A stretch of DNA of 64,000 nt from Corella eumyota (taxonomy: Eukaryota; Chordata; Ascidiacea; Phlebobranchia; Corellidae). A program made the position numbers and the translations under genes. Every line of letters starts with the position of its first letter. Position 1 is the first letter of the stretch. The stretch lies in the NCBI GenBank assembly GCA_963082875.1, contig OY720099.1, positions 17,589,066 to 17,653,065 of the forward strand. Direction: 5' to 3'. Below are positions 23,669 through 36,775 of this stretch, piece after piece. A model generated the notes under the pieces. It had not been told where the DNA came from. It was given only the letters and a program-made list of their open reading frames with translations, and searched no databases.

Positions 23669-25184
23669 TTCGTTAACTAATATTAAAAGTACTCCATATT
23701 TTAAATTGTTATTTGTAAAATAATACACTGACACACACTGTTTATTTAACAAAAAATAAATATCACTAGTATTTCAATAATATTTATAGTATATTTAAAA
23801 TTTTAGTTAATATATGTAAAGTTTAATATAACTTTAATGCTACATGGTATGACTGGTATGTTTAACTGATCTGATATTCCTGTTAAAATGATACAGAACC
23901 TAACCATCTGTTCCTTTTAAACTGTTTAAAATAGGGAGAATTTCCACAATGGTGAATTACTGAACCCTGTCAATCAACATTTCCCTATATAAAACCTGAG
24001 TAAAATAAATTTATTTATAAAATTAACATAAAAATGTTTTCAAAACTTTTCTTCTTACATTTTTATTGTAGTTTATAATTTTAATAATTTATTTTCCTAA
24101 CATTTTAATATATAAAATATCTTGCAATAGTCTATTCGTAATTTCTTTTGATCTATGTAATCTTTCAAACTTCTAAATCTTACTTGACAATAAAAAACAA
24201 CATTTTAGATTTTTTATTTAGGTTGTTGCAACTAATTTGATTCTTACTGTTTATTATTCTCTAATTCAAACTAACTGTATTTAATTAAGTCTAATTTAAC
24301 CTTGCATGTTACACTTACTACATAAAGTCAGGTTTAAAAAAAAAGTAAAATAAAACAACATTAAAAAATATTGCAATTTTAGAAAATCATTTGCAGCAAA
24401 AAAAAACTTTAAATACGTCGAGTAGAAACTTTATGATGTTCATCCCAGTTGTTTTGGTAGGTTTTTGTTAATTTTTAGAAGACTTCAGCCATTTACATGT
24501 TTTAGAAAATATAAGTTTTAAAATAAAATTTGTTTGGTTAAAGTAAAACACCAGCAATTTGGTAATCTTAAAATTTAGGTTTTGTTACAAACCAGTTATG
24601 CCATAAGAAAGGAGAGTCAAATTAAGTAACCAAAACCAAAGATTTGCACATTTCAGTCATATCTCTTCCTTACATTGGACTCATTCATTAAAAAAAACAA
24701 AGAAAAATCTAAAACAATATATTGTCACAGAATTTTTTTGTTGTGAAGTTTAAACAAATAAATGCATTATTACCCAAGCAAGCCCACACTACAAAATTAC
24801 TTTAATTTAAAAAGTAACCTTACAAATTAGGTTTAAAAGTTGTATATTTGCAAAATTGGATGTTTAAATTCTACCTTTAATCTTAGCACGATGCGTCCAT
24901 CACAACTATTCACGTCCAAACATGGCGTCTATTACAACTATTCACGTGTTGTTATAGATGAGTAAACACTCTTGTAAACAGATGTTATCCTCCTATGATA
25001 TTCACTTTATAACTTTACTAAAGTTACAATAAGAAACACTTAACTTTATATTTTAACCCCTTAAACATTGATATTTCTAAAACAGGAAGCATGCACAACA
25101 TACAAAATATATTTTATTAAAATGTTATTACAGTAAAAGATACACACTAAGAAAAAAAGACAAAATCCAGTTCTTTAAAAATCT
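23669..25184. other. Spacer between atlastin-like gene and CFAP57 3' end
   Basis: 1.5 kb, AT-rich, no coding potential. It should hold the GTPase promoter (right of 23669) and the CFAP57 3' UTR (left of 25185). A small inverted or duplicated motif around CAACTATTCACGT occurs twice at about 24903-24957. Confidence 0.5.
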
Positions 25185-28100
25185 CTATTGTGTTAAAACC
25201 ATTGGTGGAAGCTTTCCTCCAGATGGGGGTCTTCTGTTTAATTGGTCTTCCATGTCTATGACCTGTTAGTACATAGAAAATGTAAGTTTTAAACTCATCA
25301 TAACCTATTTTTAGTTAGAGATTAACTTTTACGAGACCCCAAAAATGTACTGGCGAATTGAAAGAAATAGTTTGTGTAAAGGTCTTTACTTGTGTTCTAA
25401 GTCGACGAATCTCACTCTTTTGCATCTCAATTATCCTGGGAGCTTCATCCTCAAAGTTTTGACGAAGGATGCTCTTGCCTCCACTTGTGTCAGAAACTGT
25501 TATTTTTTTATAAAAGTATAGTATTTAAGAGTCAAAATTTTACAATAACACAAAAGGTAAATAATCCCAAAATAAAACTCAACCTGTAGCTGCAGTTTCG
25601 GATCTTTTTCCAGCCATTTTTTGTCCATTTTTAGCTCTGGCTGTACCAAAAGATGCTTCTAACTCATGGACTTGAGAACGAGAGGATTTTAGTTCAAAGC
25701 GAAGATCGTTGTTCTCCTTAATCAGGGTCACATTTTCCTTGACACAAAACATTGAATTTAAAAAAACCTCACATCTAAGGCACATTAGTACTTAATTTTT
25801 TAAATTTAAATTTAGAATTTAAGTGTACATTATAAAGTTATTTGTTTAAATTTGACTAATCAACTATCATTTAAAAGTATTATTCTTACTTGCATAACTC
25901 TGACATTATCAGCTCTATGAATCTCTGTATCTTTGGTTAATTTCTTTCTCAAGGAGGCAACAGAACGTTCTAGATGTTCACGTTGTCTGGAATATTCTTT
26001 CTGAATGTCTGTGTCAACACTTGCCGATTCAGCCTAAACAACAACAAACAAAGAAACTATTAGAGTAGAAAAATTACTTTGCATAGATAAATATCTAAAA
26101 TTTAAAATTAAAGGTTTTACCACATCATCATGAACATATTCCTCATAAACAGATTTAATCGATTCCTTCAATTTTTTAGGTTCTTGAAGATAGCCAACAC
26201 AGTTGTGAATATCGGTTTTCATTCTCTTGCTAACGGCTTCTGCATCACGCACCTAAAAAACAAATATTTATATCTTAATTATATCAGTTAAATGGGCTTA
26301 AATATAGGGTTATTAAATATTTTTTTCGAGATAAAGAAAACTTTTATTGTCTTACCCTTTGCCTCTCGTGGTGCAATTCCTTATCTGTTGCTTTTAGTTT
26401 TTGTTTAAGTTCAGCAATGGTGAGATCAAGTTGAGTATTTTGCTTGTGGAATCTTTCCAACTCACTTTCCATTTCCTTAATGTAAAGATTTTAATACTAA
26501 AAGGTCTTATAAAAAAAGGTTTGAAAACACATTGAACATAAATTTAAAAGAAATATTTAATTGTACCTGAATTTGTTCCTTCATTGCTTTAATGTCATTC
26601 TCTCTTGGCTCGATCTGTTTCTTTAACTCCTTGATTTTATAATCGAGCACAAACTTAAATTTCTCCAATTCTTGGTTTTTCTTCTTCAAATCATAAATTC
26701 GCTTTTCCTAAAATGAAGAGGTTAGAAATATTTTAAAAACAAAATCTTTTTTATACATTCTTATGATACAAAATAGTTTATTAAAATTTTAATTTAAAAG
26801 ATAGGATATTAAATACAATGTAACCTTATCTTGAATAGTTTCATCCCTTTCTTGTATCTCTTTCTTGAGGCCATGAATATCTTTCTCCAAAGACTTGATC
26901 ACATTTTCAAGTTTCTGTTTTTCTTGTTGCATCGTTTTAATTTCCTCATTTCTACTGTCAATCTCCTTATTCAAGCTGTTAAACTGTGATAAGAAACATA
27001 TTAGTACTAAGCCAAATTAACAAATTGTTATACAAATGTATTAATGTGAAAAAAAATACAACTTAATAGAAATTTGTTTGTATACGTAACTAAAGGTACT
27101 TAGATATACAAACAATCTTATATAAACTAAAGTAAAAAAACTACCCTTAATTATCATTTTTAGAGGTATTTAGCTACAGTATGAATCTATTTTAAAAAAG
27201 GATATAACTGACAACAATTTTACCTTCTTTCTCATGATGCCAGATTCTCCCTTGAGCCTCATGTTAGTCTCTATCTCATCCCTCAGCCTCTTTTCATACT
27301 TGTTTTTAATATCGAGGATCTCTCGATCCGCATCTTCTTCAATCTGACGTTTAGTTTCTTCATATTCTCGCTGCTGTTGTCGAGCTTCATCATTTGCCTA
27401 AACCGATTAATTTTTTTCTTGGATTAAAAATAATTTTAGATTTTTAACAAAAATACAATATTAATATACCTATTTAGGCAATAAAATAAATTAAAAGAAG
27501 TAGTAATATAAATTTTTCCTAATATTTTTTTAATTTCACCTATTTCACAACCCAACACTTTACCTGTTCTAATTGCGAGCTTTTTTCTTGCAATTTGGTC
27601 TCATAATATTCTGTCAATTCCTCCAAAGCTTGCTCTTTTCCTTCATCAGCATCCTGGAGCTGCCTCTCATAATCCTCCTGCATCCTCTGGGACTTTGCTT
27701 GGAGCTCCTGATATTTTTCATATTCCAGCATTAACTTTTGGTTGTTGGTCGATTCTAAAAAAAAAAATTTATGATTAAATAAAACTATTTACCTAAAATA
27801 AAATTAATAAAGTTTTTTTTAAACACATTTTAATATTGGAATCAACTCTTGAGGAAACTGCATATTAATAAACATTCCTTAATGGCACACATAATTCATG
27901 CAAAAATTTGTAACAATAAGCTGTTGTGCCATTCTTTGGGCCAGGACATATTAGTTTGTAAGTCTATAAAATTTGATTTAAAAAATTTTAACTTGTTTGA
28001 ATTTATGAAAAAACAATTTCGAAAGATTTACCAAGATCTTGCATATCCTTTGAGTGTTTGTCTACAACCTCAGCCAGCTCCTCCTCATGTTTCGCAACCT

Positions 28101-31100
28101 CTTTCTCCTTCTCTGTCTTCAACACTTGATTCTTCGTCTTTAAACTCTCCATTTCCTAAAAAAATAAAAGTTTCCTAAAAATTCTAAACACCAAAAATCG
28201 TTATTATTGTAATAATGTTTTTAAGTAAGACTAAGTTATGTTTTATTAATACCTGTATAACTTTATAATCAAAAGTTAAGACTATTTAATTGTGTAGTAA
28301 TTAAACATAATTTTAATACTTGCTATCCTAACCTGAATAAACTTTTCAGTTAATTCCTTGATTTTTTCATTGTAATTCATATCCTTCAATCTTAGCTGGT
28401 ATTCATTTTCCATCTTCAATTCTTCAACTCTTGTCTTAAGTTCAGACATCAGTTGGTTCTGTTCAAAAAATAAACGAAACAAATAATTAAAATTTTTTTA
28501 TAATTTTATTTTAAATTAGTAATTTCAATTTAAATTATTTACCAATTGTTTTTATAAAAACTCAATAAAGAGATCTTACCTTTTCTTCAAGATCAGACTT
28601 GGTGATGAGGATTTCCTCAGCATAGGGGACTTCCCTGTCATGCTTGACTCCCCGACCTTCTTTGTCGGAGATCCTCCAGATCATCAAACAAGCATCTTCC
28701 GATACAGTGACCAGGAACTGATCATCGTAAGTTATCTTCATCTGTTTGTTCCCAAAAGTAAAAAATGTTAAAAAATTCTAATAACTTAAATAAAATAAAA
28801 TGGTTATTCTAATAAAATAATGATAATATTTTTTTTGTTTAATAATAACAAATAAAATAACAACATCCCATTTTTTAAACATAGTGATTTTATCAATATA
28901 AACTGAGAATTTTTGTATTTAAGTTCCCTTTTAAATAACATTTTTTAACAAAAACATTTGAAAAAAAATAACCTTAGTTATTTGAGAAGCATGAGCCTGG
29001 TGTTCGGTCCATTCTCCCGAGTCAGTTAACGGAAACTTAATGGAGCGTAACGCACCACCGGAGGTGCCACAGAACAACATGCGACCGCTGTGTGACATTG
29101 AAATCTGTGTCAAGGTCACTCCACCAGAATCAACTGATCTCAAAATCTTAAAAAAATTAAAATTTATTTTTTTGTTTTTTAAATTACTAGTTATCCAAAA
29201 AAAAATTAGTTTTGTCTAACCTGAGATTCTGTAATCTCTTTGATGCTTTTATCGGATCCGACAGCATAAGTATGTTTACCACTCGGTGACACTGTCACAC
29301 CAGAGTACGCACAACTTTTTAACACAACTTCATTGACACGCTTGGCTGCAGCTGCCGACCACTCATAAACAGCACCGTCCATTCCGCTCGAGATAAGTTT
29401 GCTGTCATCAGCACTCCATGCTATTGCTCGAACCTGATAAATAAATAAAACAATTTTAAAATTAGACTTTATATGATTGGACCATTTATAAGAAAACAGT
29501 TTTTAAAATAAATTTTAAGAGATTTGTTGTTATTGTTTATTTAAATGATACTAAGCCTATATGATACTTGTAATTGTATAAATCTTTTTGTTTACAAATT
29601 TATCCTTAATGTGGGAATGCGCGACTTAAATATAGAGTGACATCAGTTACCCGGACTCAATCTTGAGTTGCCTTTTGCATTTTGGAATATTATTTATTAT
29701 AAATGCCCGGTATTTATTAGCTGCTGTTTAAATGCTGGCTCAGCAGGAGTTCATACTGTTTATAGTGCTTTACTCAAGGGCGTTACAGCATGGGACTATC
29801 TTTTAATGTGAATAAATGATAGAAACCCTTTTCCTATTATATTAATTTAAGTTAGCTTACTTTTCCATTATGTCCTTTCAGATTTGAAACATTCTCGAAA
29901 GTTGTTGAGGAATAAATTTGGATGACATTTCCATGAACTGCAGCAAACAGGTGACCACCATTACTGAATGCACACTAAAAATAAAGTCAAAATAGTTAAA
30001 ATAATTTAACCAGTGTATAAATGTGTACTTAACCAAGATTTTTAACAAAATTGGCATCTAAAATTTATTTAAAAAAATTTAAAAAATTAATATTTCACCT
30101 CTCTACACCCTCTAATGGTGAGTTCTTTGAAGATCCTGATGTCGTCAATAAGGATATTCATCAACCTCAATTTGTCACTGAATCCCACCAAGATATAGAG
30201 TCCGGAGGGATGAAGAGCAATACTAAATGCTTCTTCTTGGAACACTTTGTACAACTCTAAGCAACTGAAAAAAAAAAATTTTATTTTAAAAAAATTTTTA
30301 AATTTTGAACTACAATTTAATAAAAATTAAATATTTACTTTGTCTCGTAGTTCCATATTCTTACAGAGTGATCAAGAGAGCAAGTGGCAATAAGAGGTTT
30401 TCTTATACAAACATCTAGGCCAGTGATATTACTACTATGGAAGGAGTGAGTTAAAGGCTCAAACGAGGCTTGTTCACCTAAAAAAAAAAATTTAAAAGTA
30501 CAATTAAAAAATAATAACTACATTATAAAATCTAAATTAAGGTATTAAATGTCAATATAGATATTTTATTTTTTATTTTATTTTCGATGTTACCTTTTCC
30601 TAGATCAGCAGATGAAAGGGCAATGCAATAAAGTTGACTGTGGTCGGTTGAACCAACTAACATCTCTTCGCTTGGACTTACAGTAAGTGAAGCTATAATC
30701 TGATTCTCTGCCTGGGTCGGATCTGTACTGTGTGCATCTGGTGGGATCTATATTATTTAATAAAAATTTAATTGAATTATACAAGTTTAAAAAGGTAATA
30801 ATTTTTTAAATTTATCCTTGATGTGGGAAGGTCTATTTCATGACCTAAACATAAAGTAACATCATTTACCCTGACCCAGTCTTAGGTTGCCTTCAGCAGT
30901 TTAAGATGTTATAGATTTATAATTAATTGCCTGGTAGTTAAGTTGCCCATTAAGTGTTCGCTTAAATGTTAGATAATATAACCGGCAGCTTGGTGTAGTG
31001 GTAGGAACACTGGCTACACCACACATGAGGTCGTGGGGCAATCCCACTGAGCTCATGCTGTAGCGCCCTTGAGTAAGGCGCTATAAACTGTATAAACTCC

Positions 31101-33598
31101 TGCTGAGCCAGCATTTAATCAGCAGCATAATTATAATCTATCATATCCCAAACTGCCACAGGCAACTTAAAACTGGGTCGGAATAACTGATGTTACTCTA
31201 TGTTTAAGTCGCGCATTCGACTTTCCCACATCGAGGATAAAGATAATACAAAAAAAATATATATAACCATCTTCCTTTAAAAATTTGTTGTTCAAACTAC
31301 AAAAGTTTCAATGTATTTTCAAAGTTAGTTATTGTTTCTGATTTAAAGTATCTTACTTTCACAATTCTTGCTTTTCTGTAGAAATCCTTTTCATCAGTTT
31401 TTTCAAACAAGTGGACGGTACCAGCACCACCAGCACAAGCAAAACCCTTTGAGTGAGCAACAATGGAGGTGATTTGTGACAAACCACCAGAACTTCCTGT
31501 TGCACTCACAGCATCCTCAGGAATCATACTTACACTTGCTCTGTTAAAAAAAGGCTGTTTTTAATGTTTGATTGAATTAAAGGGACTTAAATAGAAGCCA
31601 ATGGTATTAATATAGGGCCTATTTTAATTTTTCTTAAGTAATCTAGCGGTAATTATTACCAATTCAATAACTTAGTTGAGTTAATAAAACACAATTAATA
31701 ATTCCAACCTGATACTGCTTGCATCAGCTGTGGAGCCAGCAGGTAAAGAAGCGTGAAACTCTGATTTTAACTCCCCATTCTCAAACAACAACAATCTTCC
31801 TGTATCACTACCCACCACAACTCTTTCATCTGAGACCTAAGTTACAAAATAAAATGTTTAGCAAAAATTTTCTAAAGTTAATAATGTAAGAAGATCATAA
31901 GTTACTTAATGTTTATGTAAAGCCTTACAATACATTTGGTGACAGTAATTAAATGCCAATAGCTTTTAAGAGCTAGTTATACACTCAAAACAGTATACTA
32001 TAGAGATAAACTTTTTAAGCTGTCGATAACAAATGTTAAATTAAATATTAAACATCAAACAAAAAATAAACTGCCTTAACATACCCAAGCATGAGACAGA
32101 TAATTCTGTGGCTCCATTTTTTGAAAACCAAATTGTTTTAGATTTCCTTCAGCGTATCTGAACAACTTGAAGATGTGATTTCCAACAACACAAATTTGTG
32201 TGTTGTCCTGGGGGTTAAAACTCACCTAGAAAAAGAAAATTGTGCTATAGAACTGTAAAGAACATTGAAATATAATAAAATTGCCAAATCTGTTGATTTA
32301 GTTCTACTATAAAAAGGATTTTAACAGTTTACCATTATTAAAAAAATAATAAAATATAATATATGTAGTGTCAATAGCTATAGATAGAGAGTGGTAAGAA
32401 CACTTGCTACACCACATGATGTTGTGGATTCAATCCCCACTGCTCATATTCTGTAGCGCCCTTGAGTAAGGCGCTATAAATGGTATGAACTTCTGCTGAG
32501 TCAGCACCCAACCAGCAGTCTAATTATCGGGCAATTATAATTTAAAATTTAAGACTGGGTCGGGGTAACTAATGTTACTCTATGTTTAGGTCAGGCATTC
32601 GACCTTCCCACATCGAGGATAAAGATATATACAACAACACACAGAAGATTAATACTAGCAAGTTAATAAAATACTTTAATAACTGAACTAAAGTTTACTT
32701 GATATACTGGTTGTTGAGCTTGGTTAGTTGTTTTCATCGAAGCCATAATCTTTGCTTTTTCCCAGGCCCAATAAACTAACATCCACTCCGGTTTTGCTCC
32801 TTGTGCAATCAAATATTTTGAGTCAGGTGAAAAGGCAAGACTGACAAACTCGTGAGTTTGGAGATCAGGTGCTGTTAAGGTCTGTAGATTAAATTTTTAG
32901 TATATTTATGAAGTGTAACATTAACAGCAAGTGTAGTGTGGTGATTGGGTACTTGGTACTGGGCTTAACTCCCACTGATTCTACATCAAAACTCTTTTTT
33001 TTGGTTCTGGGTTTAATTCCCACTGCTTCCATATCGAAACTTCTTTTTTTTAATAGCTAAAATTAGAGACCATTATTTTTTAACAAACCTTTCGTTTTTT
33101 GGATTGATCGTGCAGCATGTCATAGACAGTAACAGTTGGTTTTTCACCTTTTTCAGCAATGGCAACATAACGACGATTAGGACTGAGAGCAATAGCAGTC
33201 ATTCCTGTTAAAATATATATAATAATTTTCTCACTTGAATAGACAAAAATCTACAAGCCGAGGTGTCTGCGGGTCGAAGTGTCTGGCATTCGACCAATAA
33301 GCTATAGGTTCTGACTTACAGGAATTATTATTTTAAAGTATACAGTAATAAAAAAATTATTTTACAAAATAAGAAACAAGATTTAGGTTAACATATCTTA
33401 AAACTTTGCATTTTTAAAACCACCTTGTGCCTTCTCAGAGCCAGGTATAAATCTCTGTTGTTTTTGGTCAATGTTAAATCGAACAACTTGATTTCCAGAT
33501 GGAAAAACGATAGTTTGTTCATCCAGATAATTAATGTTCCCGTTTATGCTGGGCCGGAGCCCAAACATATGATGGGATTGAGCTACAGCAACAGCCAT
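25185..33598 (-). CDS. CFAP57: Cilia- and flagella-associated protein 57
   Basis: An axonemal WD40/coiled-coil protein implicated in assembly of inner dynein arms and in ciliary beating. About 25 exons on the minus strand, start ATG at 33598 and stop TAG at 25185-25187. The first exon reads [19 protein letters not shown] and [15 protein letters not shown], diagnostic of the family. Exons down to about 28580 encode two WD40 propeller blocks (for example [35 protein letters not shown]). From 28460 down to 25190 the protein is a long coiled coil: [40 protein letters not shown] and [20 protein letters not shown] match vertebrate CFAP57 closely. The C-terminus is a short Pro-rich tail ([12 protein letters not shown]). 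Length is close to the human protein (about 1,250). Introns carry several SINEs. All segments stay in frame where I checked; minor exon edges were not all verified. Confidence 0.93.
29590..29795 (-). repeat. SINE, 5'-truncated
   Basis: The tail TTTATCCTTAATGTGGG and body are present; it stops at GGGCGTTACAGCATG, so the tRNA-like head is missing. Intron of CFAP57. Confidence 0.8.
30805..30968 (-). repeat. SINE tail fragment
   Basis: Matches tail and middle of the family in reverse and ends near TTAAGTGTTCGCTTAA. It lies directly beside a plus-strand copy, giving an inverted pair. Confidence 0.75.
30979..31247 (+). repeat. tRNA-derived SINE, full length
   Basis: CCGGCAGCTTGGTGTAGTGG head to CATCGAGGATAAAGATAA tail, in a CFAP57 intron. 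Confidence 0.9.
32385..32632 (+). repeat. tRNA-derived SINE, slightly 5'-truncated
   Basis: Begins within the A box (GAGTGGTAAGAACACTTGC), B box GATTCAATCCCCA, tail CATCGAGGATAAAGATATAT. Intron of CFAP57. Confidence 0.85.
32925..33050 (+). repeat. Degenerate SINE head fragments, possibly duplicated
   Basis: GTGTGGTGATTGGGTACTTGG and GGGCTTAACTCCCACTG resemble the SINE head; a second GGGTTTAATTCCCACTG follows about 60 bp later with the same ATATCGAAACT-type continuation. Weak match. Confidence 0.4.
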
Positions 33599-35507
33599 TT
33601 TGCTAAGCCTAAAACCTAGCTGTTCGACAAATTAAAGTCTAAGAAATTAGTCAAAAAAGATTTATCTTAATAAAAAGTTAGTTACAATAATATTTTAACG
33701 TTATAAAGAGTCAAAGATACATAAATATATACTTAACACTTAAAAACTTTGTGTTTTCTTTTAACTAGTCTAAAAACTTGATTTTGTAAATCGTAAAACG
33801 CTTAAAGGTAAACACTTTTGATTTTATGTGGAGATTGGTTTCCATAGAGACTTACGTGCGCATCTAGTGGCTAAAGCTTGAATTACCTAAAAAATAAATA
33901 TTTTTAAAACATATTTTTATCGTGCCTTCCGTTTAAATAAAATGACAAGTAAACCACTTATAAATTTGTTATTTATTTACTGTGTATATACCCAGGTTAA
34001 ATTTAGGGCTACATTTCTTTAAGTGCTATATCATAAGGTCAATCGTACTTTGAACTCTAAAACTAAGTAATAATACCAAGTAATATAAGTAAGTGATATT
34101 AAGTCCAAGTCAAAGAACTGATAAAAATATATAAAGAAGCAAGAGTCATATCATAAGGTAACAAAAGAACTTAAATTGGTACAATCAAACGGAAACATTT
34201 AGAATTTTATGTAATTGGCCTATGAACTACTAACGGCTACGTGATGTAAATTCTTAGTCACACCATTTTGCTTGTTGCACTTACCAAAGCAGCCTGTTAT
34301 AAACAAATTAAAATGTAAAATAATCCGCAAGGCAAAACCGTAAAAGAGCGTGACGTCACGGGACGCGTCGTCAGAGGAACGAATTTCGTGATTCGTGTAA
34401 CTTTCTCAAAATGAAACATCAAAAGTAACAAAAGATGTTGTTGTGAGAACACTAAGTTTGTTTTTGTTTTATTTACAAACTTTCGTGTCAAATAAGGTCA
34501 ATTAAATTAGCAAGTTATTGGGTTATGTTTTGTCTATAAAATTTACCTGCAAGTACACACCTACTGCAAAATTTCAAACTAGAGTGAAAACTGTCCAATT
34601 GAACTCTAATACAAATTGTCTTTACACATTAAATTGTCGTTAATTGTTTTACCTTTAAAACTGTACCTAAACCCTTGAAATATTGAACCTAAACCCTTGA
34701 AATATACACATAAACTGTAGTTAAAAACGCAAACCAAATTATAAGAACATATGGGAAATTTTTGCGGCAAGTTAATTTGACAATTAGTTTAAATAATTTA
34801 AATTGAAATGTTTTTGTGAAAACGTGACATGTCAAATTATTGATTAAATCATTACTAATGACGTCACATTGATTTAAAAACCTTGTTTTTATGAATCAGC
34901 ATTTTTAATTTTCGAGTAGAACAATAATTAGGCCTCAAAAATTTGTCAAAACATTTTGAATATTAATAAAACTTTGCTTGTAATATTGTAAACCTTAATC
35001 GTAAGTAGCATATTTTATCGGTTTGTCAAACCGTAAGAGCAAACATAATGATAAGAAATATAAGAATAAAAAGTAAACTTAACAAGTACACTTATAATGG
35101 TTCCTAAAAAGGTTAACAATAGTAGTGACTAACTTTTTAAATTTCAAACCTAATTGTGTAACCGAAATAGAGAATCAGATAACATTATATTCGACCGGTA
35201 GTCGATAACAATTCAATGTATTCTTTACCAAAGTTGAACAGGCCCAAATACTTTCACACAACATTATAACCTCTAAAATAAAGTTTAAAAAAAAATTTTA
35301 ACAAATTTGTGTAACTTACTAAAAATAAATGCTAAATGTTAAAGGCATGCTCTAACGCATGATAAAGACATAAATACAAATAATGAGGAATCAAGGTGAG
35401 GGTAAAGAACCCAAGCGATCCTTTCTCAATATTGAGTTGTGACGTTAGCTCGCTCTACGCAGGGCGTTGCATTTAATATTGATATTCGAAAATAGTTTCT
35501 GGCGCTT
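33599..35507. promoter_or_regulatory. Divergent region between CFAP57 and the GnRH-like gene
   Basis: 1.9 kb without coding signal. It includes palindromic CRE sites TGACGTCA at 34351-34358 and 34859-34866. The first lies in a locally GC-rich patch (CACGGGACGCGTCGTC). The left end must contain the CFAP57 promoter, the right end that of the peptide gene. Confidence 0.5.
34351..34358. promoter_or_regulatory. CRE/ATF site TGACGTCA
   Basis: Perfect 8-bp palindrome within a GC-rich patch, 753 bp upstream of the CFAP57 start codon. Factor binding is inferred only from the motif. Confidence 0.4.
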
Positions 35508-35514
35508 TATAAAA
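35508..35514 (+). promoter_or_regulatory. TATA box of the GnRH-like gene
   Basis: TATAAAA in GCGCTTTATAAAAAGG. It would place transcription start near 35538. The 5' leader then contains a six-codon upstream frame (ATG at about 35573) and a likely 5' UTR intron (donor near 35582, acceptor TTTTTAATAG near 35710). Confidence 0.55.
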
Positions 35515-35767
35515 AGGAAGGCAGCAACGTTCGAAATCAGATCGGCAGTGGTCTTGCCTAGAAAGGACCAGCATGGCAAAAGGTTTTAACTAAGTCTGAA
35601 AAGGTTTTAGAAAAAGAAATGCTAAAAAAATTTTTTTAAGCATTTAGTATAAACCAAAATCAAAAAGATTGTTAAATAAATATTAATTTTTATTTATTTT
35701 TTTTAATAGAAAACTGAACGATAAATTAAATATTTTATAAATTGAAAATCATTGACCAACAACTAAA

Positions 35768-36417
35768 ATGAGATGCAACAACGTTATAACAATTTTATCA
35801 GTGCTGTTAATTACATTTGAATTAACTAACGCACTTGGTTTACATTGGACCGATTACATGAAGCCCGGACTGCAAAGAGTCAACGGAAAAAGGTAAACAT
35901 TACAAAAATTCAATTTCTAAAATAAACATAAAAATTTTCAAAAATTAAATTTTTTTATTTTTTTTTTTTTAGAGTTCAATTTCCAGACAAACCTTACAAC
36001 TATCGCCTTGATCGACCAATCAACGAAGAAGAGGCTTACATTTTAACCGAGCAAGTACATGGCGAAGAAGAAAAAACTTTAACTAAAGAAGATAGGACAA
36101 GAAGAAATAGACTCCTTAATCTTTTAAAGGTATGTTAAAAATAAATAAAAAAATTAAAAAATAATATTATAAAAGGTTGCTAATATTTTAAATTACACAA
36201 CAATTTAAATAATAATGTAATTTTTTTAATGACAATTTTTTTATTATTTTTTTCAGGAATTACTCCCTTCTGCTCCGCAAAAAAGAAGTATTCGTTCCGT
36301 TTTTCTTAAACTTAAACCAAAGGTAATTACATGTTGTTAAACCCTGTCAAGTAGAAAGTAAAATTTTGATAGATATACACTCTAATCTTTTATGCAAACA
36401 GGAATGGCGTCGTTAAA
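35768..36417 (+). CDS. Secreted GnRH-like neuropeptide precursor
   Basis: Four exons, 35768-35892, 35973-36129, 36257-36322 and 36403-36417, join in frame to 120 residues. Residues 1-22 are a signal peptide (hydrophobic VITILSVLLITF, Ala at the likely cleavage site). Directly after it comes LG then LHWTDYMKPG, followed by LQRVN and the amidation/cleavage signal GKR, with the intron placed in the final Arg codon. The core matches the tunicate GnRH pattern (tGnRH-1 is pGlu-HWSDYFKPG-amide). Two departures: position 1 is Leu, so no pyroglutamate can form, and five residues lie between PG and GKR, so the expected product is a C-terminally extended amide. A C-terminal extension is also known from Ciona GnRH-X. 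The rest is an acidic then basic spacer with another KR site (QKR) and ends WRR. No cysteines remain in the mature part. The family call is inference from one short motif plus precursor layout. Confidence 0.7.
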
Positions 36418-36769
36418 CGAATTTTGATACAGTAATTTTAACAAAAGTTCTATTTTTAGATCAAGCAAACAAATTAAGTCGGAGTTTTGCAACAACTCAA
36501 AAAGAATTACTGTGGGTAATACTGATGCAGATTTACCCAACAAATTTGTACTGAAATTTTTCTATTTTGTTACAGTGTTTTTCCACTTTAATTTATAAGT
36601 TTCTGAATGGAAAATTACTACTTATAAGCTTCAATTTAACTGTGATTTCCTTATTTATTACTGCTTTTTTTGTTTATTTATATAACTTGAAGATCATATA
36701 TTCATTCCATTATTTTGTGTTAAAATGTAGTTGTTTGGTATTTATTGTGTACAACATTATTTATTTGTT

Positions 36770-36775
36770 AATAAA
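36770..36775 (+). terminator. Polyadenylation signal of the GnRH-like gene
   Basis: AATAAA about 350 bp after the stop codon, at the end of a T-rich 3' UTR. Confidence 0.45.

Noticed and set aside
24895-24960. Duplicated CAACTATTCACGT motif as a transposon end
   Set aside because: Only two short imperfect copies with no target duplication or matching far end.
27849-28178. 109-residue plus-strand frame, Pro/Ser-rich
   Set aside because: Antisense to a CFAP57 coiled-coil exon and its intron.
34297-34491. 64-residue minus-strand frame upstream of CFAP57
   Set aside because: No similarity, no splice link to CFAP57 whose start exon at 33598 already matches the family N-terminus.
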